Part shown: positions 24,122-35,259 of the stretch, in pieces
Position numbering within the stretch: the stretch's first letter is position 1
Layout: each line of letters starts with the position of its first letter
From: Zymoseptoria tritici IPO323
Lineage: Eukaryota > Ascomycota > Dothideomycetes > Mycosphaerellales > Mycosphaerellaceae
Direction: 5' to 3'
DNA length: 64,000 nucleotides
Assembly: GCF_000219625.1 (NCBI RefSeq)
Contig: NC_018211.1
Coordinates: forward strand, 62,001 to 126,000
The notes under the pieces: generated by a model
The model's input: only the letters and a program-made list of their open reading frames with translations
Databases searched by the model: none
What the model was told of the DNA's origin: nothing
Program-made: the position numbers and the translations under genes

Positions 24122-25768
24122 TCAATCGTGCATCGCCATCGAAGCCTCTTTATCCGGCACACGCTCCCTCCTCCGATCGTCCCAATAGCTCTTCGCCAGG
24201 AACGTCAACGCAAAAAATATACCCAGCCCCGAAAGACCAATACCCATGTACAGCGCACTCCGATAACCATGCAAAACATCCGCCGGCGTCCTACCTCCAT
24301 TATTGACATGCACCTCGATCGTGCCCGCGAACCCCAGGCCCAAGGAAATACTATAATTGACCACTGTATTGACCAGACTCGCCGCCACGCCTTGATACCT
24401 CTTCGGCATGGAGTCAGAAATCACCAGCGTGGCAGACGGAAAACTCATGTCCATTCCAAAGGGGGCGATGAGCGTGCACACGAAGATTTGAGCCCAGTAG
24501 ACTTGGTTCACCGGCAAAGTGGCGACGAGAATGCTCCCGGTCATGAAAGCGCAGAGAGCGATGACCATGGCCCAGGCAGGTCGCATTCGATGTAGCACCA
24601 GGCCAGTCGTAATTGCAGCCACTGCTCCACTTATGGTCAATGGAGCGAGGTATGCTGATCCGAGAAGTGGTGACACGCCGCGCAGCACTTCCAAGATCTG
24701 CCAGAGGTAGAACACCCAGATTCCGAAGTTGGCCCATCCGCAGGCGACGCATGCGAGGACGAAGCCGTTGCTGCTGGTGAAGACCTCCAGTGGGAGGAGT
24801 GGGTTGCGTGCGACTCGCTTTTCAATGTAGAAGAATGCTGGAACCATGAGCAGTCCCAGTACGAGGCACACGATGATGTATGGACTGTTCCATCCGACGC
24901 CTGATAGTGGAGCTTGATTCCAGGCGAAATTGACCAGGACCAGAGCGGTGATGCCGACGACCGCGCCGAGGAGGTCGAGTTCCCAGACACTTTCCATGAA
25001 GTTGAGACCTTTTAGTCCGGGTTTCTCGTCTTGTGGGTCGGGGATGGCGAATTGAGCTACGATGGCGATGATGAAGAGGGTGATTGCGAACGAGAAGAAT
25101 GCCCAAGGCCACCAAGCCAACGCGAACAACGCAGCGAACGCCGATCCCAGAATCGCTCCTCCCGGCGCACAAGCTCCAAACACCGCAAACGCCATATTCT
25201 TCCGTGGTCCGTTCGAATACAATCCTCCCAGCAGCGCCAGTCCATTCGGCATACATATCGCAGGACCAATCCCCGCCAGTACTCTCGCGAAGATAAACAG
25301 CACATGGTTCGAGTACCACGCCAGTCCTGCCACAAGAGACCAGATCCCGAACCAGACGTAGCCGAACACCAGCATTTTCTTCCATCCGAAGAGATCCCCC
25401 AAGCGGCCGGAGAAGAGAATAAATGTGCCGACTGTCAAGGAATAGCCTGCAATCAGCCATGCTAGTACGCCCGGGTCTTCGACACCGAAGTGGTCGCCGA
25501 TGACGTGAAGGATGGACAGCACTTGTCCGAGTCCGGCTTGGGTGGTGAGCTGGGCGAGACTGATCAGTCCGACGACGAGGACTTCTCGGGGAAGGGAGAC
25601 GGATTGTTCGAGGGATTTGGTTTTGGTGAGAGTCGCATCGCGGGTTTTGAGCTTGTCGGAGTCGAGGTCGGGTTCTGGTGAGGGCGAGCGGATGGGTGAT
25701 TCGACTTCTTCTTTGCTAGACGCCGGGTTGGTGAGGGAGCCGGCGGAGTGTTGTCGAGGGGCTGTCAT
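24122..25768 (-). CDS. MFS drug:H+ antiporter, DHA2 (Atr1-like) exporter
   Basis: An intronless frame of 548 residues, convergent with the GAR synthetase gene (95 bp apart). The hydrophilic N-terminus of about 60 residues is Ser/Pro/Glu-rich. About 14 hydrophobic segments follow, the usual DHA2 count. Motif A is present as SGRLGDLFGWKK and the motif C region as FGACAPGGAILGS. The stretch LAWLIAGYSLTVGTFILFSG and the block GPAICMPNGLALLGGLYSNG are typical of Saccharomyces Atr1 and its fungal relatives, which export boron and aminotriazole (family knowledge). The actual substrate here is unknown. It would sit in the plasma or vacuolar membrane. The start is the first in-frame Met. Confidence 0.88.
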   Translation of the reverse strand: MTAPRQHSAGSLTNPASSKEEVESPIRSPSPEPDLDSDKLKTRDATLTKTKSLEQSVSLPREVLVVGLISLAQLTTQAGLGQVLSILHVIGDHFGVEDPGVLAWLIAGYSLTVGTFILFSGRLGDLFGWKKMLVFGYVWFGIWSLVAGLAWYSNHVLFIFARVLAGIGPAICMPNGLALLGGLYSNGPRKNMAFAVFGACAPGGAILGSAFAALFALAWWPWAFFSFAITLFIIAIVAQFAIPDPQDEKPGLKGLNFMESVWELDLLGAVVGITALVLVNFAWNQAPLSGVGWNSPYIIVCLVLGLLMVPAFFYIEKRVARNPLLPLEVFTSSNGFVLACVACGWANFGIWVFYLWQILEVLRGVSPLLGSAYLAPLTISGAVAAITTGLVLHRMRPAWAMVIALCAFMTGSILVATLPVNQVYWAQIFVCTLIAPFGMDMSFPSATLVISDSMPKRYQGVAASLVNTVVNYSISLGLGFAGTIEVHVNNGGRTPADVLHGYRSALYMGIGLSGLGIFFALTFLAKSYWDDRRRERVPDKEASMAMHD

Positions 25769-27208
25769 GGTTGCGATGTTGTCTTGGGCGATCTTTGTGA
25801 ATCAAATTGACTTCCGGCACGTCTGATATGTAGGCCAGGAAAGGAAATTTTGAATCAGGTGGCGAGCAAGGGTGGATGATGCTTCAACGAGGTTGGTTTC
25901 TCAGGATGTTTTCTCTGACAACCAACGAAGCTTTCAATCATGTCCCGTGCAGCAGATCGCATTTGCAGGGCGTAACGGATGCTGCGGTGCTGAACGAAGA
26001 AGTGGTTTGCATTTCTGCGTTGTAATCAGTTGTGTTCTGTTCCGCGTTGATTATTGACGTAGGTGTGGATCCGGAATGTGAGCAAAATCCGGGAGAACAA
26101 CCGAGAGGAGTCGAACTGCCGAAAGAATGGTTGCAAATCTGCTCCGAGACGATTATCCAGCACCAGTACTGGTATAGACGAATGGGCGCGGTAGCAATGA
26201 TATCGACATGGAAAATGAATGTCTTCTTTTTCAACCCCAATCCTAACTTGGTCGTGGCTAACCATCCAGGAACCATCTAGGATCAAATACTTTAGAACTA
26301 TAGACAGGATAAGTCAGCAACGTTAAGCGGCGGGAGGCAGGATGCATTCTCCCACTTCTTCACAGCACCAACGCCATCAGTCCGACCTCATCAATCCAGC
26401 ACGCTGCCGACCGCACGCAACCGATACATCATTCGGGCATTAACGATGCATACTACCTGACCTGATATTCCTCATCTGGAGTCTTGCCCCAAACTTCATC
26501 CTCCCGCCTGGCCTTGCACTAGTCTTTCAGCAGACTTTTCTCCTCTCGCGAGCTACACGCTCTCCCCGGCTGGGCGGTCAACAGCTTCAAGAACTCTGTC
26601 GCTAGCAGAGCACGAGCATGCCAAGTGGGCAACCTGAATCATGGCCAGAAAGAACCGATTTGGCATCACGGTGCACCACGAGGCGAGCTCGTCCAGCCTT
26701 TCGACATGAAAATGCCTTCACGGACGGGCACAGGTGTTCGGGAAAGCGACGGTCTCCCTCACTGATTTCGGAGACGCCGACGAGGCTTGCATCTGGTGGT
26801 GCCAGCCAGCTCTTTTGACTTTTTCCGTACACTCCGAGGCATCAAGTCTAGAACACCACGTGTCGAGGAATTTTACACTAACACCACGCTAAGTCATCGC
26901 TCTATACCCAGAAAGGGTGCCGCACGATCTGTCGGGGTGTCAGGCCACAGAACGGACATTCGTGTCGGTACCGGTCAGCTCACTTCTCACGGCGGCTCGA
27001 TCCAATCGTCCGCAGGTCAATTAGCCTTGTGGCTGTCGGCGCAAGCGATGCAAGGCTCGTGCTTCTGGGAAGCGGCTCTCTGGGGTCCTTTGCTGGTCTG
27101 GAGTCGCCATATGGATGAGTTCTTCTCGGACCGTGGCTACACTTAAGATGTCGCCCAATTCCTGCCGTGTGATGGAGATCATCCTCTCAAGCACGCCCGT
27201 CCTCCAAG
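25769..27208. other. long intergenic region, no gene supported
   Basis: 1.44 kb between two outward-facing starts, the DHA2 exporter (minus) and the large secreted protein (plus). It should hold both promoters. Short frames on both strands look random. The composition is normal (not RIP-mutated), and no repeats are evident. Confidence 0.4.
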
Positions 27209-30200
27209 ATGCGTTTTCTCAGCATCGCGGCAGGTTGTCTGTCGATTCTGCCCCTGGCATCTCTTTCCGCTCTTCCCAACTCTCAATCTCTCACGTCCGA
27301 TGCTGCTCTGGACTCGACTCTGGTTGACCGTGCAGCTCCGATATGTAACGCACGAGGCTACCAGCGGTCAGCCAGCCCGTGTTCTTCCAGCAAAAGCTCT
27401 GCTCAAGCATGCGGCGCTCGGTGCTCCAAGGATGCGAAATGCAAGAACTTTGCGGTCGGCAAGGGGTATTGTTTCCTCTACAATGTTGCGCTGTAAGTAG
27501 GCACCAGACGGACCTGATAAGCTTGACTGACAGTCGTTTGTAAAAGGCCAAACAATTTCAAGGCGAATCAACGCAGTCCATACTATTTCTCGGGCAAAGC
27601 TTGTTACAGGCCAGCATCCAGCCCTCCTGCTCTCTCTTGCGGCTTGGTGGGTTACGATCCGACCAAGGTTGCGACTCAGTTCAGCACTCAGCAAAGCAGC
27701 TTAGCAGCCTGCTCATCCCTCTGCAAGAGGACGTCGAAATGTAAGAGCATGCGCTATGGAAGGAACACCTGTGTTCTCTACACGGCTCCGGTCACCGGCA
27801 AATTCTCCCGCGATGCGAATTCACCGTTCAAGTTCTACGACAAGGCTTGTGCGGTGTCTGCTCCGTCCACGACTTCGAGAACGTCCTCCCCGGGGCGAAG
27901 TTCAACCAGCCTGAGGTCCTCTACGACACGGCCAGCCGGCACGACATCGCGGACGACTGCCGCATCCTCCACAAGGACAGGCGGCGCCAGCACGAGCTCG
28001 GGCACAACTGCCGCGACCTCTGCGCGGGGTGGGAACACCAGCACGACCTCGCGTACTACTGCCACGACCTCTGCACGGACCAGTGCAGGCACAACTTCCA
28101 CGACCACTACTCGAGGCGCATCCACTACGACATCGGGCGCAGGTGCTGGTAGTCCCGTAGAGAAGACATTCCAAGAAGTCGTCATTGCCTTTGACATTCC
28201 AAACAACCGTGGCAAGCGTCAAAGCGGCGGCTCTTCCAGCTCTACATCCTACTTCTCCAACACAATCAGCCTCTCCGGCGCCAATACCGGTTACCGCGAA
28301 CTCACCACCGATGCAACGAATGCCCTCAAGATCTCATTGACTATTCCTCCCGGAAGCTCTGGTCAGGTCAACAACCTCGAGCTGCTTGCAGAGAACCAGG
28401 TGAACTTTGCGGACTTGACGGCGTTGGCTCTGATAGCCAATCTCGCCAGTGGCGACCCATGGGCGACCGGCGGCCCATTCCTCCTCGGTGCTTCTTTGCC
28501 AGGAGTTGGCCGAGAGACGACGCTGTCTAGCTCGCCATACTCCAACTCGCTTCGCCGGTAATACATCTCTGATGCGCAGGGGAACAATGGAGCCTATGTC
28601 GCCCAGTCTCCGTTTTGGACCCTCAACCTGGCCACGAACGAGATTGGAGCTGCCGTGAATAACGCCGACGGCAGCTCTACTCCTTTGGTGATGTACTATG
28701 ATTCAGGCCTGGTCAAATTTGCAACTTCGCTGCCTGCAGGCGCACAGGCTCTCAAGCCAAAGGCACTGCTTGATGATGCGAATGTTGTTACCAAGACTGG
28801 GACTTCGACGACGCAAGGACCGACGGCTACGTCCAAGCCTACTATTACTATTACAAACAGTGGCACGTCTGCCACATCTTTCTCCACCAGCGGCCCCGCC
28901 GACGCAAAACCGACATGCAAAAGCGGAGTCACAGGACGGCCATTCATAATTCGAGCTGATACTATCGCCCTCCTTCCCGGCACCCAGGACTACGGGGAGA
29001 GGATCACGGATGGCGTCCCCGGTCTTCCATTCGGGAGTCAACTCGTTTTCACGAACAGGGCGACAGACCAATCGAGTGGTAAACCCCTCTATCCAGGCGT
29101 CTTCACGCTCGACTATCAGTGTCGTCTGATGAGTTCTGATGTGGGTCAGTACGCAACAACAAACGGAGTGTCTGGCGGCCAGATCTTCTTCGACAACAAG
29201 GGATCTGTGTCATGCTACTGCGATATCACTACTTCGCTCAGCTGCGCCTGCGGCAATAACCTTGTCTTAGGAATGGACGCCATCAACAGGCTTTTGATTC
29301 TCAGCACAAGTCAGCAAACAAACGCCAAGTTTGCGACCTTCCGCGCGAAGTTTTTGGATCAGCCAGATGATACAACGACGATAGCGGCCACTGACCCCAC
29401 AGGGACAGCAGCTGTCGCCGTCGTCACGACCACCGCCCCCTCGACAACTACGTCCGCCACAGTCAAACCCACCTGCAGTAGCGCAGCGATAGGTCGCCCT
29501 TTCACGCTCAAAGCCGACTACAGCATCCTCTTACCAGGCAGTAACGCTTATGCGGATGAGCTGCCCAATAACACGCCTGGCATTCTTTTCGAAGGTATGT
29601 CTTCTCTTCCATGTTGATGCAGAGAATGCAAAAGCCCGAAATTGTGTCTGAATTTATCGCTGACTCTCCGTCCAACGCTTCAAGGCAAGCAGCTTGTCTT
29701 CACCATGCAGAAGAGCTACAACGGCCAGAGCCTCTACGCAAGCGTGTTCACGCTCGACTCGGCGTGTCGTCTTGTGGCTTCCGACAACGGCAGGTACCTA
29801 GCAACACCGAGCCGCGAGGGATCTATCGGGTTCGAAACGAGCGGGACAGAGGCCTGCTATTGCGATGTCACGACTACGTCTTCCCTCAGCTGTACCTGCG
29901 GCGAATTTCCCGTTCTAGCCATGGATGACATCAACAGGCTCGGAATCTTCAGCACAGCTGAGCATCGAGGCATGTCTGCGACCATCAGGGTGCAATTCCA
30001 AGACCAGCCCGACAATGCACCTCCGCCAGTCGCCACCGCTCCTGCGGCAATTTGCAACAAGGCCGTCACTGGTCGACCTTTCCTGATCCGCGCGTACGAT
30101 GGCACCGCCCTGTCACAGACCACCAGCGGGCTGGAAAACCCAGTCCCTGACAAAACGCCAGGGTCTGTATCCCGCGACGACAAACGGTCGCTCGTCTTCA

Positions 30201-32229
30201 CAAATGACAATGATCCGAGCCTTTTCTACATCAACAGCAAGTGTCGTCTTGTGTGGGCCGACAGGACTTCGCAGAGCGAGTTCGCAATCAGCGATGGAGG
30301 TGTTTTCTCGTTTCAGATCACTGGAACAGCGTGCTCTTGTGATGTTGCAGTCATCCCGACGCTCACCTGCAAGTGCGGCGACTCGCCCGTCTTGGGCTTG
30401 AATGAGCTCAATCAGCTCGCGATCTACAGCGGCAACGAAGCCTCAGGAACTTACAAGTCGCAAACCTTCCGCGTGGAGTTCGACGACGAGCGAAGGGCCG
30501 CAGAGGAGGCTGCAGCCAGGGCTTCCAGCACGACTATCACGCAGACCCCGACATCGACTACGGCATCCACGACGACAATTTTGGACGCCGCTACCGCTTC
30601 TTCCACCGTCGGCGCTTGCGACTATTACCTCGAAGCCGGTGACAACGGAGGCGTCTACTATGCTTACTGCGGAGCACAAATCGAGGTACTGGAGACACCC
30701 GGTCAGCTGAAACATGCCGACTCCTTCCACAATTGCGTCAGCATATGTAACCGAGATTCGAGTTGCAAGGGGATCAACTTCGACAAGCTTTCTTCGTTCT
30801 GACGTACACGAAGACGGAGAGCTCAAGGTACGATTCCGCCATTTTCGGTATCTACGTTCAACACACTACAACGACCACGACCATAAGTGCGACTACTACC
30901 TCGGATGCAGCTGCGGCCGTGACTTGCTCTGCTCCTGTGATAACCTCCGACAATGGCAAGACGTTCGACGCTGGTTGCGGCGTGGACTTTGTCCTTGATG
31001 ACGGCATGCCAAACATTTTCATCAACGCGAAAAGCTTCACTCAATGCGTCAACATATGCGCATCGAGATCAGATTGCCTGGCCATATTGTATGATACTGA
31101 ACAGGTGGCTTTTGGCCAGTGTCACATCTACACTGTCTACAGCAACGGACGCAAGAATCCCAATCCCCGGTACGACTCCGCAGCGTTGCGGACCGCGAGC
31201 GCGACTGCGAGCATTACCACAACCACGACGATGGCGACTTCATCGACAACCCCGCCTTCGATGGCGACTTGCTCTTCTAGCGCGATCACTTCTGTCAACG
31301 GCAAAGTGCTCGATACGTTTTGCCATCTCGACATGGGTAATGGTGAAACTCCGACTACGAGGATCGCCGCCGCAAGCTTTGGTGATTGGGTCAACACATG
31401 CGCGCTCCAGAACGGCTGTCTTGGGTTGACGTTCAATTCTCAGGCTAGCAGCGACCAGAACTGCGCCATCTATACCGTCCTCACTGGTGGGCCAAAGGCG
31501 TACGCTGGAGGACGGGACTCGGCAGTGTTGCGGAGTAGCACCGGAACCACGACCACTGTTACGACCACTGCCTCGTGGGTCAACCCGACCTGCACGAGCT
31601 TTGCATTGCAGTACAAGGGTGGATCGATTTCTGGGCAGTATGCTCAGAACTCTCCGAGTGATGGTAAAATCCAGGCAGTAACGTCACTCGATCAGGCCAC
31701 GAAGTATACTTTCGCCGACAGTAGCATCATCTCGCCGGACGGCTACATCTGGACTTCTGAGTACGCCGGCGAGGATTGGGAGATCACTGCGCGCCCACGA
31801 TCGGCCGTACCACAAGACGGAAGCACGACCAAGTATGCTGCGCCGTGCAGTTTCAAGAGATTCACACCGATCGGCCGCTATCTTGGTGATCTAACTTGCC
31901 ACGACGCATCAGACTCTGTCCGCAACATCTTCCTGTACTGTCCGCCACAAGAATACGCCTTCAGTCCCTTCGCAGGGCTGTGGTTCGCGCGTGAGGTACC
32001 GACCGCATTCCAATGCCCATCGGTTCAGCTCACAGCACGCTGTGTGGACCCGGACCCAAGCTGCGTGCCCGGTTCGGCTCAATGTCCGGCTTGTCCGACG
32101 GACCCAACCAACAAGAGCGGGTACCAACTGTCGCAGTGCCGTGCGAGCGACGGGACGTGTATTGCTGCGGATTACAGCTCGCCTCTCTGTGCGTACACCT
32201 GCGGGGCCTCGGGATGTAGTTTGAAATGA
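27209..32229 (+). pseudogene. very large secreted PAN-like/repeat-domain protein gene with two lesions
   Basis: Exons 27209-27492, 27547-29594 and 29685-32229, with introns of 54 and 90 nt. The protein starts with a signal peptide (MRFLSIAAGCLSILPLASLS). Then come two Cys-rich PAN/apple-like modules (27335-27860, pattern C-x3-C...C.LY), a Ser/Thr-rich linker (27850-28150), and a unique domain (28160-28740). Three copies follow of a domain starting TGRPF-(I/L)-I-(R) and containing CYCDxTTxLSCxCG (28906-29370, 29467-30000, 30047-30485). Three more PAN-like modules (30617-30870, 30922-31190, 31268-31530) and a Cys-rich C-terminus (31590-32229) complete it. An in-frame TAA at 28559-28561 splits the frame, and a net one-base loss with about five missing residues, probably including a Cys, breaks the third PAN module at about 30,795. 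The intact form would be an extracellular or cell-wall protein of about 1,620 residues. Sequencing error is an alternative for either lesion. Confidence 0.75.
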
Positions 32230-32469
32230 TGTAGAGAAGACGGTGTCGATAGCGCATGTATCACACAACCTAGCTTATGATCCGGCACCGCGCTATAGAC
32301 CTCGACTGTGACGACACCCTTCACTCGGGCTGTGTGCAATCGCATGGGCTGCCTGACAGCTTGAATGGGCGAAGTTCGCTGCAGGTGAACGCGAGAACCT
32401 CTTTCTTTTCGTGGAATTTTGATCCTTGGCGATTGATCGCGGCCCATGTGTGTTAGTAGGCAAAAACAC
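32230..32469. other. 3' flank of the secreted-protein gene up to the repeat border
   Basis: Normal-composition sequence follows the stop codon. At about 32,460 the composition turns TpA-rich and the transposon block begins. Confidence 0.4.
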
Positions 32470-33124
32470 TAAATTTCTCGTTTTCTCAATCCTCGTTTAT
32501 TAATGTCGACGCTTACTAAGCGCTCGCAACGTCTACCTCTCTTGCTCGCAATATCGTTCTTCTTCTCTAAACCCTTACTACCCTTACTACCCTTACCGCC
32601 CTTGCCCTTGCCCTCGCCGTCGCCCTTACCCTCGCCGTCGCCCTCGCCGTCCGCTATACTACGCCCTCGCATCGATATCGACTACCTTCGAGACGAAATC
32701 GAGCTCCTACTTAGAGTCTCCGAGTAGAAACAGGACGACGTTCTATAATAGCTAAAGGATAAGAAGGGCGTTAATATGTGCCTACGAACGTTCCGTAATA
32801 AGCTAAGGGATTAGGGACTATTAATATAGCCGAAGGTCTATTAAGACGAGGAATATAAAGTACTACTATATATAAGGATTAAGGAGCTCTTCTAGCAATA
32901 GGACATTAAGGATAAGAGGCTCTTAAGGTACTTAAGGAAGGACGGTTTTAAGCTATTATTAGGGCAGTTACGGACGATTCGGAAGTAGCTAGGCTTATAT
33001 CGAAAGGTTCCTAAAGATAAGTAACTAGAGTACGATAAGATTATACGGATAGTGTTAGAGGGGACGATTGTAGGCGGTGCCCTAGATAACTATAGATATA
33101 AGCGGTTAGTAAGGCACCTACGGA
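32470..33124 (+). mobile_element. oldest element, part 1: N-terminal region of integrase-core protein
   Basis: RIP-degraded plus-strand frame. From 32503 it starts with a Leu/Pro/Ser-rich stretch (CCCTTAC-type short repeats at 32,570-32,650). It then reads through TAG stops as MCLRTFRNKLRD, IRIKELF, KRLLRYLRKDGFKLLLGQLR and RLVRHLR. The 'RYLRKDGF...LG' pattern resembles the N-terminal helix-turn-helix part of fungal integrase-core proteins. The frame is cut by the LINE at 33,124 and continues at 38,724 with KEFYLIGR. Confidence 0.45.
33111..33124. repeat. 14-bp target-site duplication, left copy (LINE)
   Basis: AAGGCACCTACGGA here is repeated exactly at 38710-38723, just after the (AAAC)n tail of the LINE. 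It sets the ends of the insertion at 33,125 and 38,709. Confidence 0.9.
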
Positions 33125-34086
33125 CATCGACATCCGCACTTCCATTGCACACCCAATATTGACCCGTTCATCACCAAACACGCACCATTCGAAAGCCCTT
33201 ATCAAGGCCATTCCAACGAACCCGCGTTCACCCCGCTGCCCTCAAAACCTACGCCGCTACTGGAGTTCAAAGATTCACCTTGTTGCCCCCTTTGGGGTGC
33301 AAATTTTGCTGAACTCCGGGATTTGGCCCCCACCTCCGAAACCTTATTTCGACCTCACCTCCCCCACACTCGGAATATTCCCTGTTTAGGGCATTGCACA
33401 AGGAAGGTTCACAACCTGTACCACAACATAACAACACAACACTTCAACACACCACAACACAACCAATACGCCGCCGATTCGGACGCCGTGTAGCCCGTTT
33501 GAAAGCCCTCGACGAGAGCTTTTATTCCAGCTATTAAACGCCTGATTTGGTCGAATTTTGAAAGAGCTAAAGGCCAAACAAGAGCAGTGTTCCCAGGATA
33601 CACAAACATACACATACACTTAGTTCTCTCTACACTAGAGTTACCTGTTGTCCTACGCCGCCGAGAGAGGAAGCTAAAGGAGCAGTGTGGTTTAGTAAGG
33701 ACGAATTTGCACCTCTAGGGATTAGAGTAGTGGTACTAGCTGTATAGCTAGATACTCTGTATAGAGTATAGGCCTACCTTTCCCTAGAGACAAAGGTTGT
33801 CCCGAACCTGCTACAGCTACCCGCAGAACGCCTCTAAAGCCTGCTACAAAGACGCACGTTGCTGCAGGCTAGAGTACTTCCTAGAAGCAGAGGTATATTT
33901 ATATATCTCTTCTCTCCTCTTTGAAGTATACCTTCTCCTATACTCTTGTATAGTAGGGAGAAGAGTGCCCTAGTGTCGCAAGTAGGCTAGGACCCGAACG
34001 CGATTGGAAATAGAGACGAACAAGCAGCCCTCTCGGCGTAAGACTGCTGAGCCTCTTTTCAAACAACAAACAACAACAACAAGACA
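33125..34086 (+). promoter_or_regulatory. LINE 5' region with two composition zones
   Basis: From 33,125 to about 33,640 the DNA is CpA-rich with few TpA. From 33,640 to 34,086 it is TpA-rich, with a palindromic stretch near 33,735-33,775 (TAGCTGTATAGCTA and neighbours). It ends with CAACAACAAC just upstream of the ORF1 start. An internal promoter would be expected here (family knowledge). No ORF is supported. Confidence 0.5.
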
Positions 34087-34619
34087 ATGTCTACCGAGAC
34101 GGAAATGACAGACGCAGGCTCAGCCCCTCAGACTCCAAAAGCTACGGCTAGAGGGGACGAGGAAGTTACGTTTGAGTCTCTCAAAACCCTGCCGTTGCCG
34201 GAGGAACTACTGAAAAGAACCGGCATTCCTTTTATACCTAGGAAAAGGCAAAACCCCTTCGAATTCAGTATCTCCCCGACTCGCAGCCCTTCTCTCGGAA
34301 AGAAACAAACACTCTCTTACACGCCCGCGAACGAGAAGATCCTACAAGCCCGACAGCTACTAGTCGAAGCGGCAGGGGATCTAGTCGGATTTCCAGGAGA
34401 ACAAACCCGGGTTCTCGACCTTCTCGAAGTCTTTCGGCACTTTACCGAGCGTACAGACTTTAGGACAACGTCCCAAATCCTCGCAAAGCAAGTCTCGAAC
34501 CTAGAAATGACAACAAAGAAACTAGCAGCACAGGCGAAGAAGCCTACTTTCGCAGACGTTGTTAAGGGAGACAGCGGATCCGCTACCTCTACCTCTACCT
34601 CCTCGACAACAAAGACAAC

Positions 34620-34652
<33 letters not shown>

Positions 34653-35259
34653 GTGGACGACCGTCTCCCGGAGGGCTAGCAAGCCGAAAGAACAAGCAGA
34701 ACCGATGCCTCTTATCCTTGTACCAAAGGATAAAGAGAAGGAACTCGACCAGATCGCAACCCGAGACAAAATCAACGACGCTCTTAAAGGCGAAGACCAA
34801 GAGCTAGCTGTCCTTGCGATAAAGAAATCATTTCGGGGCAACATTGTCCTAAACTTTGCAACAGAGAAAGCCCGCCAACGAACGATCGATAGCCTTACTA
34901 AGGTTACCGATATCGTAGGCGAGGCACGGGTAATAGAGGACTCTCTCTGGCACAAGGTCGTAGTCCACGGCGTCTCGACCGCGAACTTCAACACGCCAAC
35001 GGGCCTACAGGACATTCAACGAGAAATTGAGACCTTTAATAGAGGTCTTAAACTCGCAGGCACCCCGATTTGGCTAACAAACGAAGAGAGAAGAAGGACT
35101 CTTACTAGGGCGACAGTTCTAGTAGGTTTTGCTACCGAGGAGGAGGCAAAAAGGGCTATTCAAAACCGTCTATACGTAGGCGCGGACAGCCTAAGAGTCG
35201 AGAAGGCGAAGGATCGTATACAACAGAAAGGGAGGCCCCTAGAACGTTCTACATGTTAG
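34087..35259 (+). CDS. LINE ORF1 protein (gag-like)
   Basis: An intact 390-residue frame starting MSTETEMTDAG. The N-terminal third is acidic/Pro-rich. A coiled-coil-like helix spans about residues 120-155 (ILAKQVSNLEMTTKKLA). A run of about 11 Gln follows near residue 180 (CAA repeats at 34,621-34,652). The C-terminal part (about 235-380) looks like the RRM-type domain of Tad LINE ORF1 proteins: SLWHKVVVHGVS, then ATVLVGFATEEEAKRAIQN, then LRVEKAKD. The CCHC knuckle often found after this domain is absent. It would bind the LINE RNA. The stop overlaps the ORF2 start in the heptamer ATGTTAG (35,253-35,259). No internal stop is seen, unlike all other repeat ORFs nearby. Confidence 0.85.

Noticed and set aside
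28551..28580. an intron removing the TAA at 28,559
   Set aside because: The only GT...AG pair around the stop spans 22 nt, too short for a fungal intron, and the flanks are in the same frame.
34620..34655. CAA repeat as a CRISPR-like or regulatory array
   Set aside because: It is a simple triplet run coding for poly-Gln in LINE ORF1. No CRISPR array is present anywhere in the window.
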